Shown: in pieces, positions 41,467 to 49,938 of the stretch
How the letters are laid out: each line of letters opens with the position of its first letter
Numbering within the stretch: the stretch's first letter is position 1
Source: Xenorhabdus koppenhoeferi
Lineage (GTDB): Bacteria; Pseudomonadota; Gammaproteobacteria; Enterobacterales; Enterobacteriaceae
Reading direction: 5' to 3'
NCBI RefSeq assembly: GCF_900116635.1
Contig: NZ_FPBJ01000019.1
Location: 1-64,000 of the forward strand
Length of the DNA stretch: 64,000 nt
Translations under genes and position numbers: made by a program
The notes under the pieces: model-generated
What the model saw: the letters and a program-made list of their open reading frames with translations, nothing else
Told to the model about the DNA's origin: nothing
The model's database searches: none

Positions 41467-41489
41467 GAACCCAGCATTACGCTGGGTTC
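41467..41489 (+). terminator. terminator of gdx
   Basis: GAACCCAGC-ATTAC-GCTGGGTTC, perfect nine-pair stem, followed by TATTTTGGTT; 12 bases past the gdx stop. It may also serve the convergent sfsB-like gene. Confidence 0.85.
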
Positions 41490-41498
41490 TATTTTGGT

Positions 41499-41711
41499 TC
41501 ATTTTTTTGCATAGCGCGAAGGCCATATTTCTTCTGGCGTCCGCTCCAACGCAGTTGCAATAAGACGTTCACCTTTTGGCCAGTGACGTTGCAATGCATT
41601 GGCAAGAGTTGATGATGCTAGTCCTGCATCCCGTGATACCTCTGACAATGTTGTTCCACGTTTTTTCAGTTCAGCGATGATATCAGCGGAATGCCAGTCT
41701 TTTTTTTCCAT
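41499..41711 (-). CDS. Nlp/SfsB-family DNA-binding protein
   Basis: A 70-residue protein related to phage Ner repressors and E. coli SfsB (Nlp): DWHSADIIAELKKRGTTLSE, then SSTLANALQRHWPKGE and IWPSRY. It ends soon after the SRY motif, about 20 residues shorter than SfsB, but the DNA-binding domain is complete. The ATG at 41711 is preferred over a TTG five codons earlier. Its targets are unknown; SfsB takes part in maltose gene expression in E. coli. Confidence 0.82.
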   Translation of the reverse strand: MEKKDWHSADIIAELKKRGTTLSEVSRDAGLASSTLANALQRHWPKGERLIATALERTPEEIWPSRYAKK

Positions 41712-41860
41712 TCTTGGGATCTCCAATTATCTATCATTTTTTCAATTAAAAAGTTAGTAATTAATCAGTAGACTATAAGTCACACATCATAGCATAACTC
41801 AGATTGAAACGTGACTCATAGTCCGTGGTCGGATAAGTAACACGAATCGATACTTATCGG

Positions 41861-42100
41861 ATGAAAAAATCGAACAACATCAGATCCCTTTTTGGGCAAA
41901 GAATTAGACATCTCAGGAAAGCAGCAGGAATGTCACAGGAGGCTTTTGCCGATAAATGTGGATTGGATAGAACCTATGTCAGCGGCATTGAACGTGGTGT
42001 CAGAAATCCTACCTTAGAAATTATTTATGTAATCGCTAATGGATTGCAGATTGAACTAAATGAATTGTTTGATTTTGAGGCGATATCTCTTCCCGATTAA
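41861..42100 (+). CDS. XRE/Cro-family transcriptional regulator
   Basis: A 79-residue protein that is mostly one helix-turn-helix domain (IRHLRKAAGMSQEAFADKCG then LDRTYVSGIERGVRNPTLE). It looks like the small single-domain repressors that control restriction-modification or mobile-element genes, but no such genes are next to it. No strong ribosome site is seen. Role unknown. Confidence 0.8.
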   Translation: MKKSNNIRSLFGQRIRHLRKAAGMSQEAFADKCGLDRTYVSGIERGVRNPTLEIIYVIANGLQIELNELFDFEAISLPD

Positions 42101-42120
42101 AGCCGCTCAGACATATCCAA

Positions 42121-42247
42121 TATTCTCCTTGTCTTTCAGGCAGCAGCATTGTTAGCTACACTCACTCACCCCAGTCACATAGTTATCTATGCGACTGGGG
42201 ATTTTCTTTCAAGACATAAGCGCTGCAACGCGACATCAATCGGATAT
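42121..42247. repeat. ERIC repeat, copy 5 (127 bp)
   Basis: ERIC core CACTCACCCCAGTCACATAG and CTATGCGACTGGGGATTTTC are well kept; the ends are more diverged. It lies just after the XRE regulator. The remaining bases to 42388 hold nothing I recognise. Confidence 0.82.
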
Positions 42248-42388
42248 ATTGTAATTTTGCTTATTACAGGGTATTGGAATTCTTATTCAGTTTTTGAATA
42301 TGATATTTGTTTTTGTCATATTATTGGACAATGCTGTGTGGAATTTGGTGGGCAGATAAGCTTTGATTAAATTTCAGCCGGAAATAAG

Positions 42389-42475
42389 ATGATGTCATTG
42401 ATCCCTGAGCTTGCAATTGGAGCGGTTGTTGGTTTGATTATCAGCATTACTGGTGTTGTCAGCTTGCTTGAATGA
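42389..42475 (+). CDS. possible 28-residue membrane peptide
   Basis: The frame ATGATG...TGA reads MMSLIPELAIGAVVGLIISI and then TGVVSLLE. It has a GGAA ribosome site five bases before the first ATG and a single strongly hydrophobic segment long enough to span a membrane. Its stop codon touches the stop of the convergent nucleoside hydrolase (42475/42476). I do not recognise the family. It could be a real small membrane protein or toxin-like peptide, or chance. Confidence 0.35.
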   Translation: MMSLIPELAIGAVVGLIISITGVVSLLE

Positions 42476-43426
42476 TCAGTAAGTTGTTTCGCCGATATTT
42501 TTTAAGGCATTGATGATTAGAAGCCAAAATTTAGCATGATCTAATTTAACTGCCACTTGCGTATGACAGTCTTCAGGTGGAGGGTTACGGAAATCTGCAA
42601 CTGTCATTCCTGTTGTTAATTTTCCCGTTAATTCGATATCAATGGGAACTTTTTGGGTAGTCATGACGGTTGGATCGATAACATAGGCCACTGCGCAGGG
42701 ATCATGCACTGGAGGATAGTTGAAACCTTGATGCGCACGATATTGCTCCCCGTAAAATTTGAGTGCATCTAAAACGAATTGGGCAGAATGAGTTTTAATC
42801 TGGGTGATTGCCTCAATAATATCAGGTGTCGCTTGAGCCTGGTGAGTCAGGTCTAAACCAACCATTGTCAGTGGCCATTTCTCATTAAAAACAATGTGAG
42901 CAGCCTCTGGGTCGATCGTAATATTGAACTCTGCAACAGCACTTTGGTTACCTTTGTGATAACCACCGCCCATCAATACAACTTCTTTTACTCGCTCAAC
43001 AATATAGGGTGCCTTGCGTGCCGCTATGGCGATATTTGTCAAACCAGCCGTCGGCACCAGTGTCACGGTTTTGGGTGGATTCTTCATGATTACGTCAATA
43101 ATTAAATCAACCGCGTGACGAGTATCCAACCTTATTGCTGGCTCAGGCAAAATAGGGCCATCCAGACCACTTTCGCCATGAATGTCCGGCGCAGTTTTGA
43201 TCTCCCGTATAAGTGGTCGGTGGCATCCTGCTGCAAAAGGAACGTTATGAATATTGGCGATACGGGCAATACAAAGAGCATTATGGGTTACTTTGTCCAA
43301 AGTTTGGTTGCCAACAACAGTTGTGACGGCCAGTAGCTCAATATTCGGATTTCCGTGTGCAAGCAATAGAGCAATGGCATCATCATGCCCGGGATCGCAA
43401 TCAAGAATAATTTTCTTGGGTAGCAT
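42476..43426 (-). CDS. inosine/uridine-preferring nucleoside hydrolase
   Basis: Hydrolyses ribonucleosides to base and ribose for salvage; cytosolic. The 316-residue protein opens with the calcium-binding family signature LDCDPGHDDAIALLLAHGNP and keeps NIHGESGLDGP-type and HDPCAVAYVIDP motifs (the aspartate ligand). It resembles the RihA/RihB group of E. coli, but which nucleosides it prefers cannot be told. Confidence 0.9.
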   Translation of the reverse strand: MLPKKIILDCDPGHDDAIALLLAHGNPNIELLAVTTVVGNQTLDKVTHNALCIARIANIHNVPFAAGCHRPLIREIKTAPDIHGESGLDGPILPEPAIRLDTRHAVDLIIDVIMKNPPKTVTLVPTAGLTNIAIAARKAPYIVERVKEVVLMGGGYHKGNQSAVAEFNITIDPEAAHIVFNEKWPLTMVGLDLTHQAQATPDIIEAITQIKTHSAQFVLDALKFYGEQYRAHQGFNYPPVHDPCAVAYVIDPTVMTTQKVPIDIELTGKLTTGMTVADFRNPPPEDCHTQVAVKLDHAKFWLLIINALKNIGETTY

Positions 43427-43446
43427 ATTTGTTCCTTTCAGTGATT

Positions 43447-43512
43447 ATATTTTTCATCTTTAACGTTGCTGGTTTGTTGGTCACGCTCATTTATCCCAGA
43501 CAATGAGTTGTA
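43447..43512. repeat. truncated ERIC fragment
   Basis: Matches the left half of ERIC (TTTTCATCTTTAACGTTGCTG, then TTGTTGGTCACGCTCATTTATCCCAG) and then breaks off. The rest of the gap to 43945 is AT-rich, with one CRP-like half-site (TTTGTGATTTAATTAACA near 43690) and no gene. Confidence 0.65.
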
Positions 43513-43945
43513 AATATAAATTAATCATAAATATCAATTGATTACAATGAGACAGTTTGAAATACGAAGTGTATATAAGTGCAATTCTCTGTTCCTATAA
43601 TAATTCATCATAGGAAAAAATTTCTCAGCAGGCTATCACAAAACGATAATGTAAAAATCATAAATTGTTAATTAAGTATTGCGCATTTGTGATTTAATTA
43701 ACATATAAATAATAAATGATTTGAGCATTTTAAGTACATATGTTTCATATATGATATATGAAAAATGCGTGAATAGTTGATTAGCCAATAATTGTTAACT
43801 TGTTAATAATTTGATTTTTTATTGTTTTGTTAATACATCTGAATAACCAATATTCAACGGATGTGACAAACGTCCCTGAAAAAGCAGAATCGTCAGTTGA
43901 TTGGCTAATTGTCAGGGGATAAAACAGATGCTCACGGGATATAAT

Positions 43946-45247
43946 ATGAATAATCAAATAGATTCATTGACATATTATGCGGCAACTAAGAAATATGATC
44001 TCCGCTTCCCAATACTGACAGAAGACTTGGATGTTGATGTTGTTATCATTGGTGGCGGTTTCTCTGGTATCAATACAGCGTTGGAACTGGCGGAAAAAGG
44101 CATTACCAATATCGCTATTTTGGAAGGTTGGACACTGGGATATGGGGGTACCGGCCGCAGTGGTGGTCAGGTAATGACGGGGATTGGTCATGATCTCGAG
44201 AAGATCAAGCGCTATATCGGTGAAAAAGGGTTAGAAACCGTATTTAAAATCAGTAACTTGGGTACAGGAATTATTCGTGATCGAATAGCTAAATATGATA
44301 TTAAGGCTGATTTTTGCCGTGGCTATGCTTATCTTGGCTGGAACCCACGCCATGAAAAGACGTTACAAGGTTGGTTGAAAGAATTTCGCCTGGCTTCTCC
44401 CGATGAAGAAATCGAGTTTTATGCTGGTGCTGATGTTAAAAAAATTATCGGCTCAGATCGCTATACCTGTGCATTAAAACATATGGGGGGCGGGCATGTT
44501 CATTCACTTAACTTACTGTTAGGTGAAGCTAAGGCAGTGACGGAATATGGCGTCAAAATTTTCGAAAACAGTCAGGTTTTGAATGTGGAGTATGGCCCAA
44601 GGGTTACAGTGCGTACGGCAACAGGTTCGGTTCGAGCCAATAAAATGTTGTGGGCATGCGACGCATTTTTGAATGGGCTTGAACCTACTATCTACAGAAA
44701 AACGATCAATACCTACGCTTTCCAACTGATGACAGAAGAACTGTCAGACGAGCTTATCGAAAGGATCAGCCCGATCCGTGGAGCGTACAGTGATATAAGA
44801 CCTATCATCGACTACTATCGGGTGACCAAAGAGAATCGCCTGTTATATGGTAGTGCGACAAAGCTTATTGAGTATATTCCCTCTAATTTAAAAGCATGGA
44901 ACCGCAAAATCATGCTGAAAACTTTCCCTTATCTGAAAGAGGTAAAAATAGAACTGGCATGGGGTGGGCCAATGGCTTGCAGTGTCAATCTATTCCCACA
45001 AATTGGTTCTCTGCCTAACCATAAAAATGTGTTCTATGTACAAGGATATTCGGGTTTTGGTGTGACTCCAAGTCATATTATCTGCAAGATTCTGGCGGAA
45101 GGAATGAGCGAAGGATCTGATCGTTATTCGCTACTAAGTTCTATTCCACATCTTAATGTTATCGGGAAAGATAAATTAAGAAATGTACTTTTCTCTGCTG
45201 GCAAGATTTGGCATCAAGCTTCTGGTTATTGGACGGGTCGTCTTTAA
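43946..45247 (+). CDS. FAD-dependent amine oxidase-like oxidoreductase (DAO family)
   Basis: A 433-residue flavoprotein of the D-amino acid oxidase superfamily: Rossmann FAD motif DVVIIGGGFSGINTALELAE near residues 30-50, GYGGTGRSGGQVMTG, and a C-terminal YSGFGVTPSH FAD contact. The layout resembles PuuB (gamma-glutamylputrescine oxidase) and related amine or amino-acid oxidases. It should turn an amine into an aldehyde with H2O2 release; the following aldehyde dehydrogenase fits. Starts at 43928 and 43946 are both possible, each with a GGGA-type site. First gene of an apparent operon; substrate unknown. Confidence 0.82.
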   Translation: MNNQIDSLTYYAATKKYDLRFPILTEDLDVDVVIIGGGFSGINTALELAEKGITNIAILEGWTLGYGGTGRSGGQVMTGIGHDLEKIKRYIGEKGLETVFKISNLGTGIIRDRIAKYDIKADFCRGYAYLGWNPRHEKTLQGWLKEFRLASPDEEIEFYAGADVKKIIGSDRYTCALKHMGGGHVHSLNLLLGEAKAVTEYGVKIFENSQVLNVEYGPRVTVRTATGSVRANKMLWACDAFLNGLEPTIYRKTINTYAFQLMTEELSDELIERISPIRGAYSDIRPIIDYYRVTKENRLLYGSATKLIEYIPSNLKAWNRKIMLKTFPYLKEVKIELAWGGPMACSVNLFPQIGSLPNHKNVFYVQGYSGFGVTPSHIICKILAEGMSEGSDRYSLLSSIPHLNVIGKDKLRNVLFSAGKIWHQASGYWTGRL

Positions 45248-45327
45248 TTTTATCTCTGTTTAACGTTTTTCTTTTCTCCATTTTTGAACAGTAAATTTTA
45301 AACAGTAAATTTTGAAAGGTAAAAGTT

Positions 45328-45708
45328 ATGATAAAGCCATTAATGTTAGATAAAGCACTTCCTGAATTAATGCCTATCGGCAGTGTCACCAATCTTGGTT
45401 CTATTATCGTGGAAGGAGATCCACAAGTGAGTGGGGCAATGATCCACGGAGAGCCAACGGATAATTTGACGTGCGGTATTTTTACCTGCACTAAAGGTAA
45501 GTTCAAAATGACTTATCCCTTCGATGAAATGGCAACAGTTCATGAAGGTTCAGTAAAACTGACGGATGTCAAAACAGGGGTGATGATTGAATATCATAAA
45601 GGTGATTCGTGGTTTGTGGTGAAGGGGACTGAAGTGCTGTGGGAAATCACCAGTGAGCGTTTTGTCAAACATTATATGGCTTGTATAAACGCGCAAATAT
45701 CAGGCTAG
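45328..45708 (+). CDS. cupin protein (DUF861/EutQ-like)
   Basis: A 126-residue single cupin domain. GIFTCTKGKFKMTYPFDEMATVHEG carries the first cupin motif without the usual two histidines, and the second is in GDSWFVVKGTEVLWEI. This group (ureidoglycine aminohydrolase-like, DUF861) often sits beside FAD oxidoreductases and aldehyde dehydrogenases, but its role there is not known. The gene starts about 80 bases after the oxidase and 14 bases before the aldehyde dehydrogenase. Confidence 0.8.
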   Translation: MIKPLMLDKALPELMPIGSVTNLGSIIVEGDPQVSGAMIHGEPTDNLTCGIFTCTKGKFKMTYPFDEMATVHEGSVKLTDVKTGVMIEYHKGDSWFVVKGTEVLWEITSERFVKHYMACINAQISG

Positions 45709-45722
45709 ACAGAGGAAAGATA

Positions 45723-47216
45723 ATGAGTGAGATTCATTTACTGGAGTCCGTTGCAGCTTTTTTGCAACGCTCTCACGGTCATTATATTAATGGCATCTCT
45801 GTTCTTGGTCAGGGAAATACCACTTTCCCCATCGTTAACCCTGCATCCGGCGAAACAATAGCTACGGTTAATCAGGGAGGGGACGCGGAAATTGATCAGG
45901 CAATGCAGGCTGCATCGAACGCGTTCCATGGCATATGGGAACAAACTTCTCCGATGGAGCGGGGAAATTGTTTGAATCGCCTTGCTGACTTACTGCAAAA
46001 GAATAGTGAAGAATTGGCTCAACTTGAAAGCCTCTGTTCCGGTAAACCCATCCAATTATCTCGTATGCTTGATGTCGGGGCATCTGCCGATTACTTACGC
46101 TACTTTGCAGGATGGTCAAGCAAAATCAGCGGTGAAACCCTGAATGTTTCGTTACCATCGTTTAAGGGAGAGAAATATACCGCGTTTACTCGTCGTAAGC
46201 CTGTTGGTGTCGTGGTTGGCATTATTCCGTGGAATTTCTCCATAATGATCTCTATCTGGAAATTGGGAGCGGCATTGGCCAGTGGTTGTACGATTGTGCT
46301 TAAACCCAGTGAATATACGCCCTTAACCATGCTCCGTGTAGCAGAGTTAGCAAAAGAGGCGGGCATTCCAGATGGCGTGATTAACATCGTCAATGGTTCT
46401 GGCCCTCGTGTTGGATCATCCCTGATAAACCACCCTCAATGTTCCAAAGTGACTTTTACAGGATCAGTTCCGACAGGAGTGATCGTGGGTAAATCTGCGC
46501 TGGAGCAAGGAATGAAGCGCACAACACTGGAACTTGGGGGCAAAAATGCGGCTGCTTTCCTGCCAGATATGGCAGTTGAAAAAATTGTCGATGGCATCCT
46601 AGAAGCGGGATATGTCTATCAGGGGCAAATTTGTGCTGCTGCGGAACGTTTCTATATTCCATCAATTCACATGGATGCCGTCTTGGAATTATTGTCTGAA
46701 CGTCTGTCAGCCATGAAAATAGGCTCTCCCCTTGACGAATCAACAGAAATGGGACCATTGGCGAATAAGCCGCACTACGAAAAAATCCTCTCTTTGTTTG
46801 AGCAAGCACGTCAGGATGGCTGTGAAATTGTGTATGGAGGCTATGCGCTCGAAGGACCAGGATTTTTTGTCGCGCCAACGATTGTCAGAGCCAATAGCCC
46901 TGAAGATACATTAATGAAAGAAGAGACATTCGGGCCGATTGGTACTTTCCTCAGTTATGATGATGAGGAAGAGCTGATTACCATGATGAATTCAACACCA
47001 TTTGGTTTGTCTGCCAGTTTGTGGACGAATGACCTAAGTAAAGCGATGCGCATGACACCTCGCATTGAGGCTGGGATTCTATGGATCAATATGCACACAT
47101 TCCTGGACCCCGCAGTCCCATTCGGAGGCGTAAAATCTTCAGGGATTGGTCGTGAGTTTGGTAGTGCGTTTATTGAACACTACACCGAACTTAAGTCAGT
47201 CATGATACGTTATTGA
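45723..47216 (+). CDS. NAD(P)-dependent aldehyde dehydrogenase
   Basis: A 497-residue ALDH superfamily enzyme that oxidises an aldehyde to the acid. Cofactor motif VTFTGSVPTG, catalytic glutamate in LELGGKNAAAF and catalytic cysteine in YQGQICAAAERF are all present; EEETFGP-type motif appears as KEETFGPIGTF. Closest in style to PuuC/BetB-type enzymes for amino- or hydroxy-aldehydes. GAGGAAAG precedes the ATG. It probably acts on the product of the upstream flavin oxidase. Confidence 0.88.
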   Translation: MSEIHLLESVAAFLQRSHGHYINGISVLGQGNTTFPIVNPASGETIATVNQGGDAEIDQAMQAASNAFHGIWEQTSPMERGNCLNRLADLLQKNSEELAQLESLCSGKPIQLSRMLDVGASADYLRYFAGWSSKISGETLNVSLPSFKGEKYTAFTRRKPVGVVVGIIPWNFSIMISIWKLGAALASGCTIVLKPSEYTPLTMLRVAELAKEAGIPDGVINIVNGSGPRVGSSLINHPQCSKVTFTGSVPTGVIVGKSALEQGMKRTTLELGGKNAAAFLPDMAVEKIVDGILEAGYVYQGQICAAAERFYIPSIHMDAVLELLSERLSAMKIGSPLDESTEMGPLANKPHYEKILSLFEQARQDGCEIVYGGYALEGPGFFVAPTIVRANSPEDTLMKEETFGPIGTFLSYDDEEELITMMNSTPFGLSASLWTNDLSKAMRMTPRIEAGILWINMHTFLDPAVPFGGVKSSGIGREFGSAFIEHYTELKSVMIRY

Positions 47217-47353
47217 TGGACTAGATTGACTATATCGGCAGAACGTTGCGTAGTTTTTGGCTGCTGTAGCGCTCTGCCCTATTTTTGAAGAGCGTTTCCT
47301 GTCGTCATAATGTCATCATAGATTCAAATAATAGAGAATAGAGAAAATTTGTA

Positions 47354-48544
47354 ATGAAAATTGTGATAGCGCCTGATTCATTTAAGGAAAGTTTGAGTGC
47401 CTTACAAGTGTCACTGGCGATCGAGCAGGGATTCCGGCAAATTTTCCCGCAGGCGGATTATATCAAGTTGCCTATGGCGGATGGCGGAGAAGGCACGGTG
47501 GACTCACTGGTCGCTGCGACAGGGGGGAAGCGTATCTTATGTACAGTCACTGATCCCCTAGGGCAACCCGTTGAAGCATTTTTTGGTTTACTGGGAGACA
47601 GGAAAACCGCAGTGATTGAAATGGCTGCTGCTTCAGGTCTGCATTTGGTGCCAATAGAACAACGCAATCCTCTTATAACGACAAGTTATGGCACGGGGGA
47701 ACTCATTCTGGCTGCATTGGAACATGGAGTACAGAAACTGATTTTAGGTATTGGCGGCAGTGCGACCAACGATGGCGGTGCGGGTATGATGCAGGCACTT
47801 GGCGCAAATTTAATGGATGGTGACGGTCGTATACTGCCATTTGGTGGGGCAGCCTTAATTCGATTGGAGAGTATCGATTTAACGGGGCTTGATCCTCGCC
47901 TCAATCAACTTGAACTCATTGTCGCTTGTGACGTGAATAACCCTCTGTGTGGAGAATTAGGTGCATCAGCGGTGTTTGGTCCACAAAAAGGAGCAACGCC
48001 AGAAATGGTTAACGCTTTGGATTCTGCGTTACACCATTATGGAATGAAGATTGAATCTTTGACCGGCAAAAATGTGATTGATGAAGCAGGTGCGGGAGCG
48101 GCAGGAGGAATGGGCACTTCTTTATTGGGATGTTTGGAAGCAAGGTTGCGTTCAGGTATTGAGATTGTTATCGATACCTTGAAACTGGAAGAAGCCATTC
48201 AGGGAGCGGATTTGGTCATCACGGGAGAAGGCCGCATGGATAGCCAGACCATACACGGAAAAACGCCCATCGGTGTTGCCCGTGTTGCTAAAAAGTTTGG
48301 TATTCCCACAATCGCTTTGGTTGGGGGAATGAGCCGGGATTATGATGTTGTCCATCAACATGGGCTGGATGCGGTATTTTCCATTGTGCCAGAGGCATGT
48401 TCTCTTTCTGATGCCCTTGCCAATGGTGCTGAGAACCTACGAGTAACGGCACGTAATGTTGCTATGCTTTGGTCTATTTCCCATTGTATAAGGTGCTCTT
48501 ACGCTTTATCTCTGAGTCATGATATGGGTAAAAGTAATAGATAA
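47354..48544 (+). CDS. glycerate 2-kinase (GarK/GlxK family)
   Basis: Phosphorylates D-glycerate to 2-phosphoglycerate, which enters glycolysis. The 396-residue protein starts MKIVIAPDSFKESLSA and keeps ADGGEGTVDSLVAAT, GIGGSATNDGGAGMMQALGA, FGPQKGAT and VITGEGRMDSQTIHGKTPIG. After the last family motif (ARNVAMLW) it runs on for about 22 residues not typical of the family, overlapping the 3' end of the convergent MFS gene by 39 bases. It follows the aldehyde dehydrogenase by 137 bases and may belong to the same pathway. Confidence 0.9.
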   Translation: MKIVIAPDSFKESLSALQVSLAIEQGFRQIFPQADYIKLPMADGGEGTVDSLVAATGGKRILCTVTDPLGQPVEAFFGLLGDRKTAVIEMAAASGLHLVPIEQRNPLITTSYGTGELILAALEHGVQKLILGIGGSATNDGGAGMMQALGANLMDGDGRILPFGGAALIRLESIDLTGLDPRLNQLELIVACDVNNPLCGELGASAVFGPQKGATPEMVNALDSALHHYGMKIESLTGKNVIDEAGAGAAGGMGTSLLGCLEARLRSGIEIVIDTLKLEEAIQGADLVITGEGRMDSQTIHGKTPIGVARVAKKFGIPTIALVGGMSRDYDVVHQHGLDAVFSIVPEACSLSDALANGAENLRVTARNVAMLWSISHCIRCSYALSLSHDMGKSNR

Positions 48545-49681
48545 GGCAAGTAACGCAGCCCCGACTAAAAATATCCATTCATAGTGATTATTGAACAATA
48601 AAAAACTCCCCACTATTGGGCCGGTCGCCATGCCCATGTATCTGATGAAATTATAAAGCCCAATCACGGTAGCGCGCTCTTTCACAAACTTTGCGAGTAA
48701 TAATGTAGCGTGCGTAGGAGTTGACAGACCTAAAGTGAAACCGTACAAGGCCGTGACAATAATGAGCGTAGGAATACCAAATTGATATGTCATGGAAAAT
48801 AGGAAAATTATGGATAAATTCAGCAGGCTACTGATAATTAATGCATTTATATGAGAAAGCCGATGATGGATTAGACGATAGCTATAACTGCCAGCAATCA
48901 TAGCTAATGACATGGGAATATACATCCAACCAATATCAACAGGACTGAAATGGTATTCACTATTCAGGATCATGGGTAAAAAAGTCAGAAAGCAAAAATA
49001 ACAATAGAACAGCATAAAGCTGACGAAAAAAACGGATTGCGCAATACGATCTGACAAAATGAGACGAAAATGAAAGGATCCCCTTTGAACATTTTCAGGT
49101 TGCCTGGGATGAGTTTCTGGCAACCAAAGCAAGTTTCCGATGAATAATAGCCCGCCAATCACCGCAATAAACTGGAAAATAGCAACATATCCATTTAATT
49201 CAGCCAAGTAGCCGCCAAGTAATGGCCCAGAAGCTGGGGCAAGTGTAAGTAACATTTGATAGGAACTAATGGCCTTTGCACGATCCTGCCCTTTATACAG
49301 ATCACCAATAATTGTTGCAGCAATAACAGGGATGGCGGCAATCCCGATAGCCTGTATTACTCGAAAGAAAATCAGCCAATAGATATCGTGAGTCATGGCA
49401 CAACCGATGGAGCCGATAACAGAAACAGCAAGAGCCGGGAGCAGAACAGCTTTACGCCCTTTACTATCAGCGAGTGGGCCGTACACGATTTGCATAACAG
49501 CTAAAACAAATGTGAATGCTGACACAGTGAGATTAACTAAGGGCAGGGATGTACTAAATATCTCTTTGATGGTGGGTATCACAGGTGCATAGATATTCTG
49601 TGCAAGAGAACCTAACAGGGCACTAAAACACACCAGATAGAAAACCATTTTTATATTACGAATTGAAGAATGCTGATTCAT
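48506..49681 (-). CDS. MFS drug-resistance transporter (Bcr/CflA family)
   Basis: Twelve-helix inner-membrane proton antiporter of 391 residues. The MFS loop motif appears as GPLADSKGRKAVLLPAL and the antiporter motif C region as ALAPASGPLLGGYL-like LTLAPASGPLLGGYLAEL. This group exports drugs such as bicyclomycin or small metabolites. The ATG at 49681 has GGAG nine bases upstream; an ATG four codons earlier overlaps that site. It converges on and overlaps the glycerate kinase gene. Confidence 0.88.
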   Translation of the reverse strand: MNQHSSIRNIKMVFYLVCFSALLGSLAQNIYAPVIPTIKEIFSTSLPLVNLTVSAFTFVLAVMQIVYGPLADSKGRKAVLLPALAVSVIGSIGCAMTHDIYWLIFFRVIQAIGIAAIPVIAATIIGDLYKGQDRAKAISSYQMLLTLAPASGPLLGGYLAELNGYVAIFQFIAVIGGLLFIGNLLWLPETHPRQPENVQRGSFHFRLILSDRIAQSVFFVSFMLFYCYFCFLTFLPMILNSEYHFSPVDIGWMYIPMSLAMIAGSYSYRLIHHRLSHINALIISSLLNLSIIFLFSMTYQFGIPTLIIVTALYGFTLGLSTPTHATLLLAKFVKERATVIGLYNFIRYMGMATGPIVGSFLLFNNHYEWIFLVGAALLALSITFTHIMTQR

Positions 49682-49774
49682 CTTTTTCTCCATATTGTTT
49701 CCAGGGAAACTGATTTATCCGCCTTTATAATTTCTACAAGTTGTTCATTGCCTGAATTCTTGTCGAGATTATCC

Positions 49775-49890
49775 TATACCCATTGTCTTTCAAGAATAAA
49801 TACCAATCTCTTCCTGCGCTTTCTTGTCATTGAGCCATGTGACATAGTTGCATTCACTTAAGAATGCAGGATTCAAGTGAGTTGGAGATA
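49775..49890. repeat. degenerate ERIC repeat, copy 7
   Basis: Left end TATACCCATTGTCTTTCAAG is intact; the core (GTGACATAG) and right end (TTGGAGATA) are eroded and shortened. It lies in the gap between the MFS gene and argF. Confidence 0.6.
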
Positions 49891-49938
49891 TTTGCATTTA
49901 ATTTTTGCAGTATGAACGGACACAATATGAATCAACAA

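Noticed and set aside
41861..42100. XRE protein as controller of a restriction-modification system
   Set aside because: No methylase or nuclease gene is adjacent; the next genes are a nucleoside hydrolase and housekeeping genes.
43680..43700. CRP site before the FAD oxidase gene
   Set aside because: Only the TGTGA half matches; the second half (TTAACA) is poor and the site is over 230 bases from the start codon.
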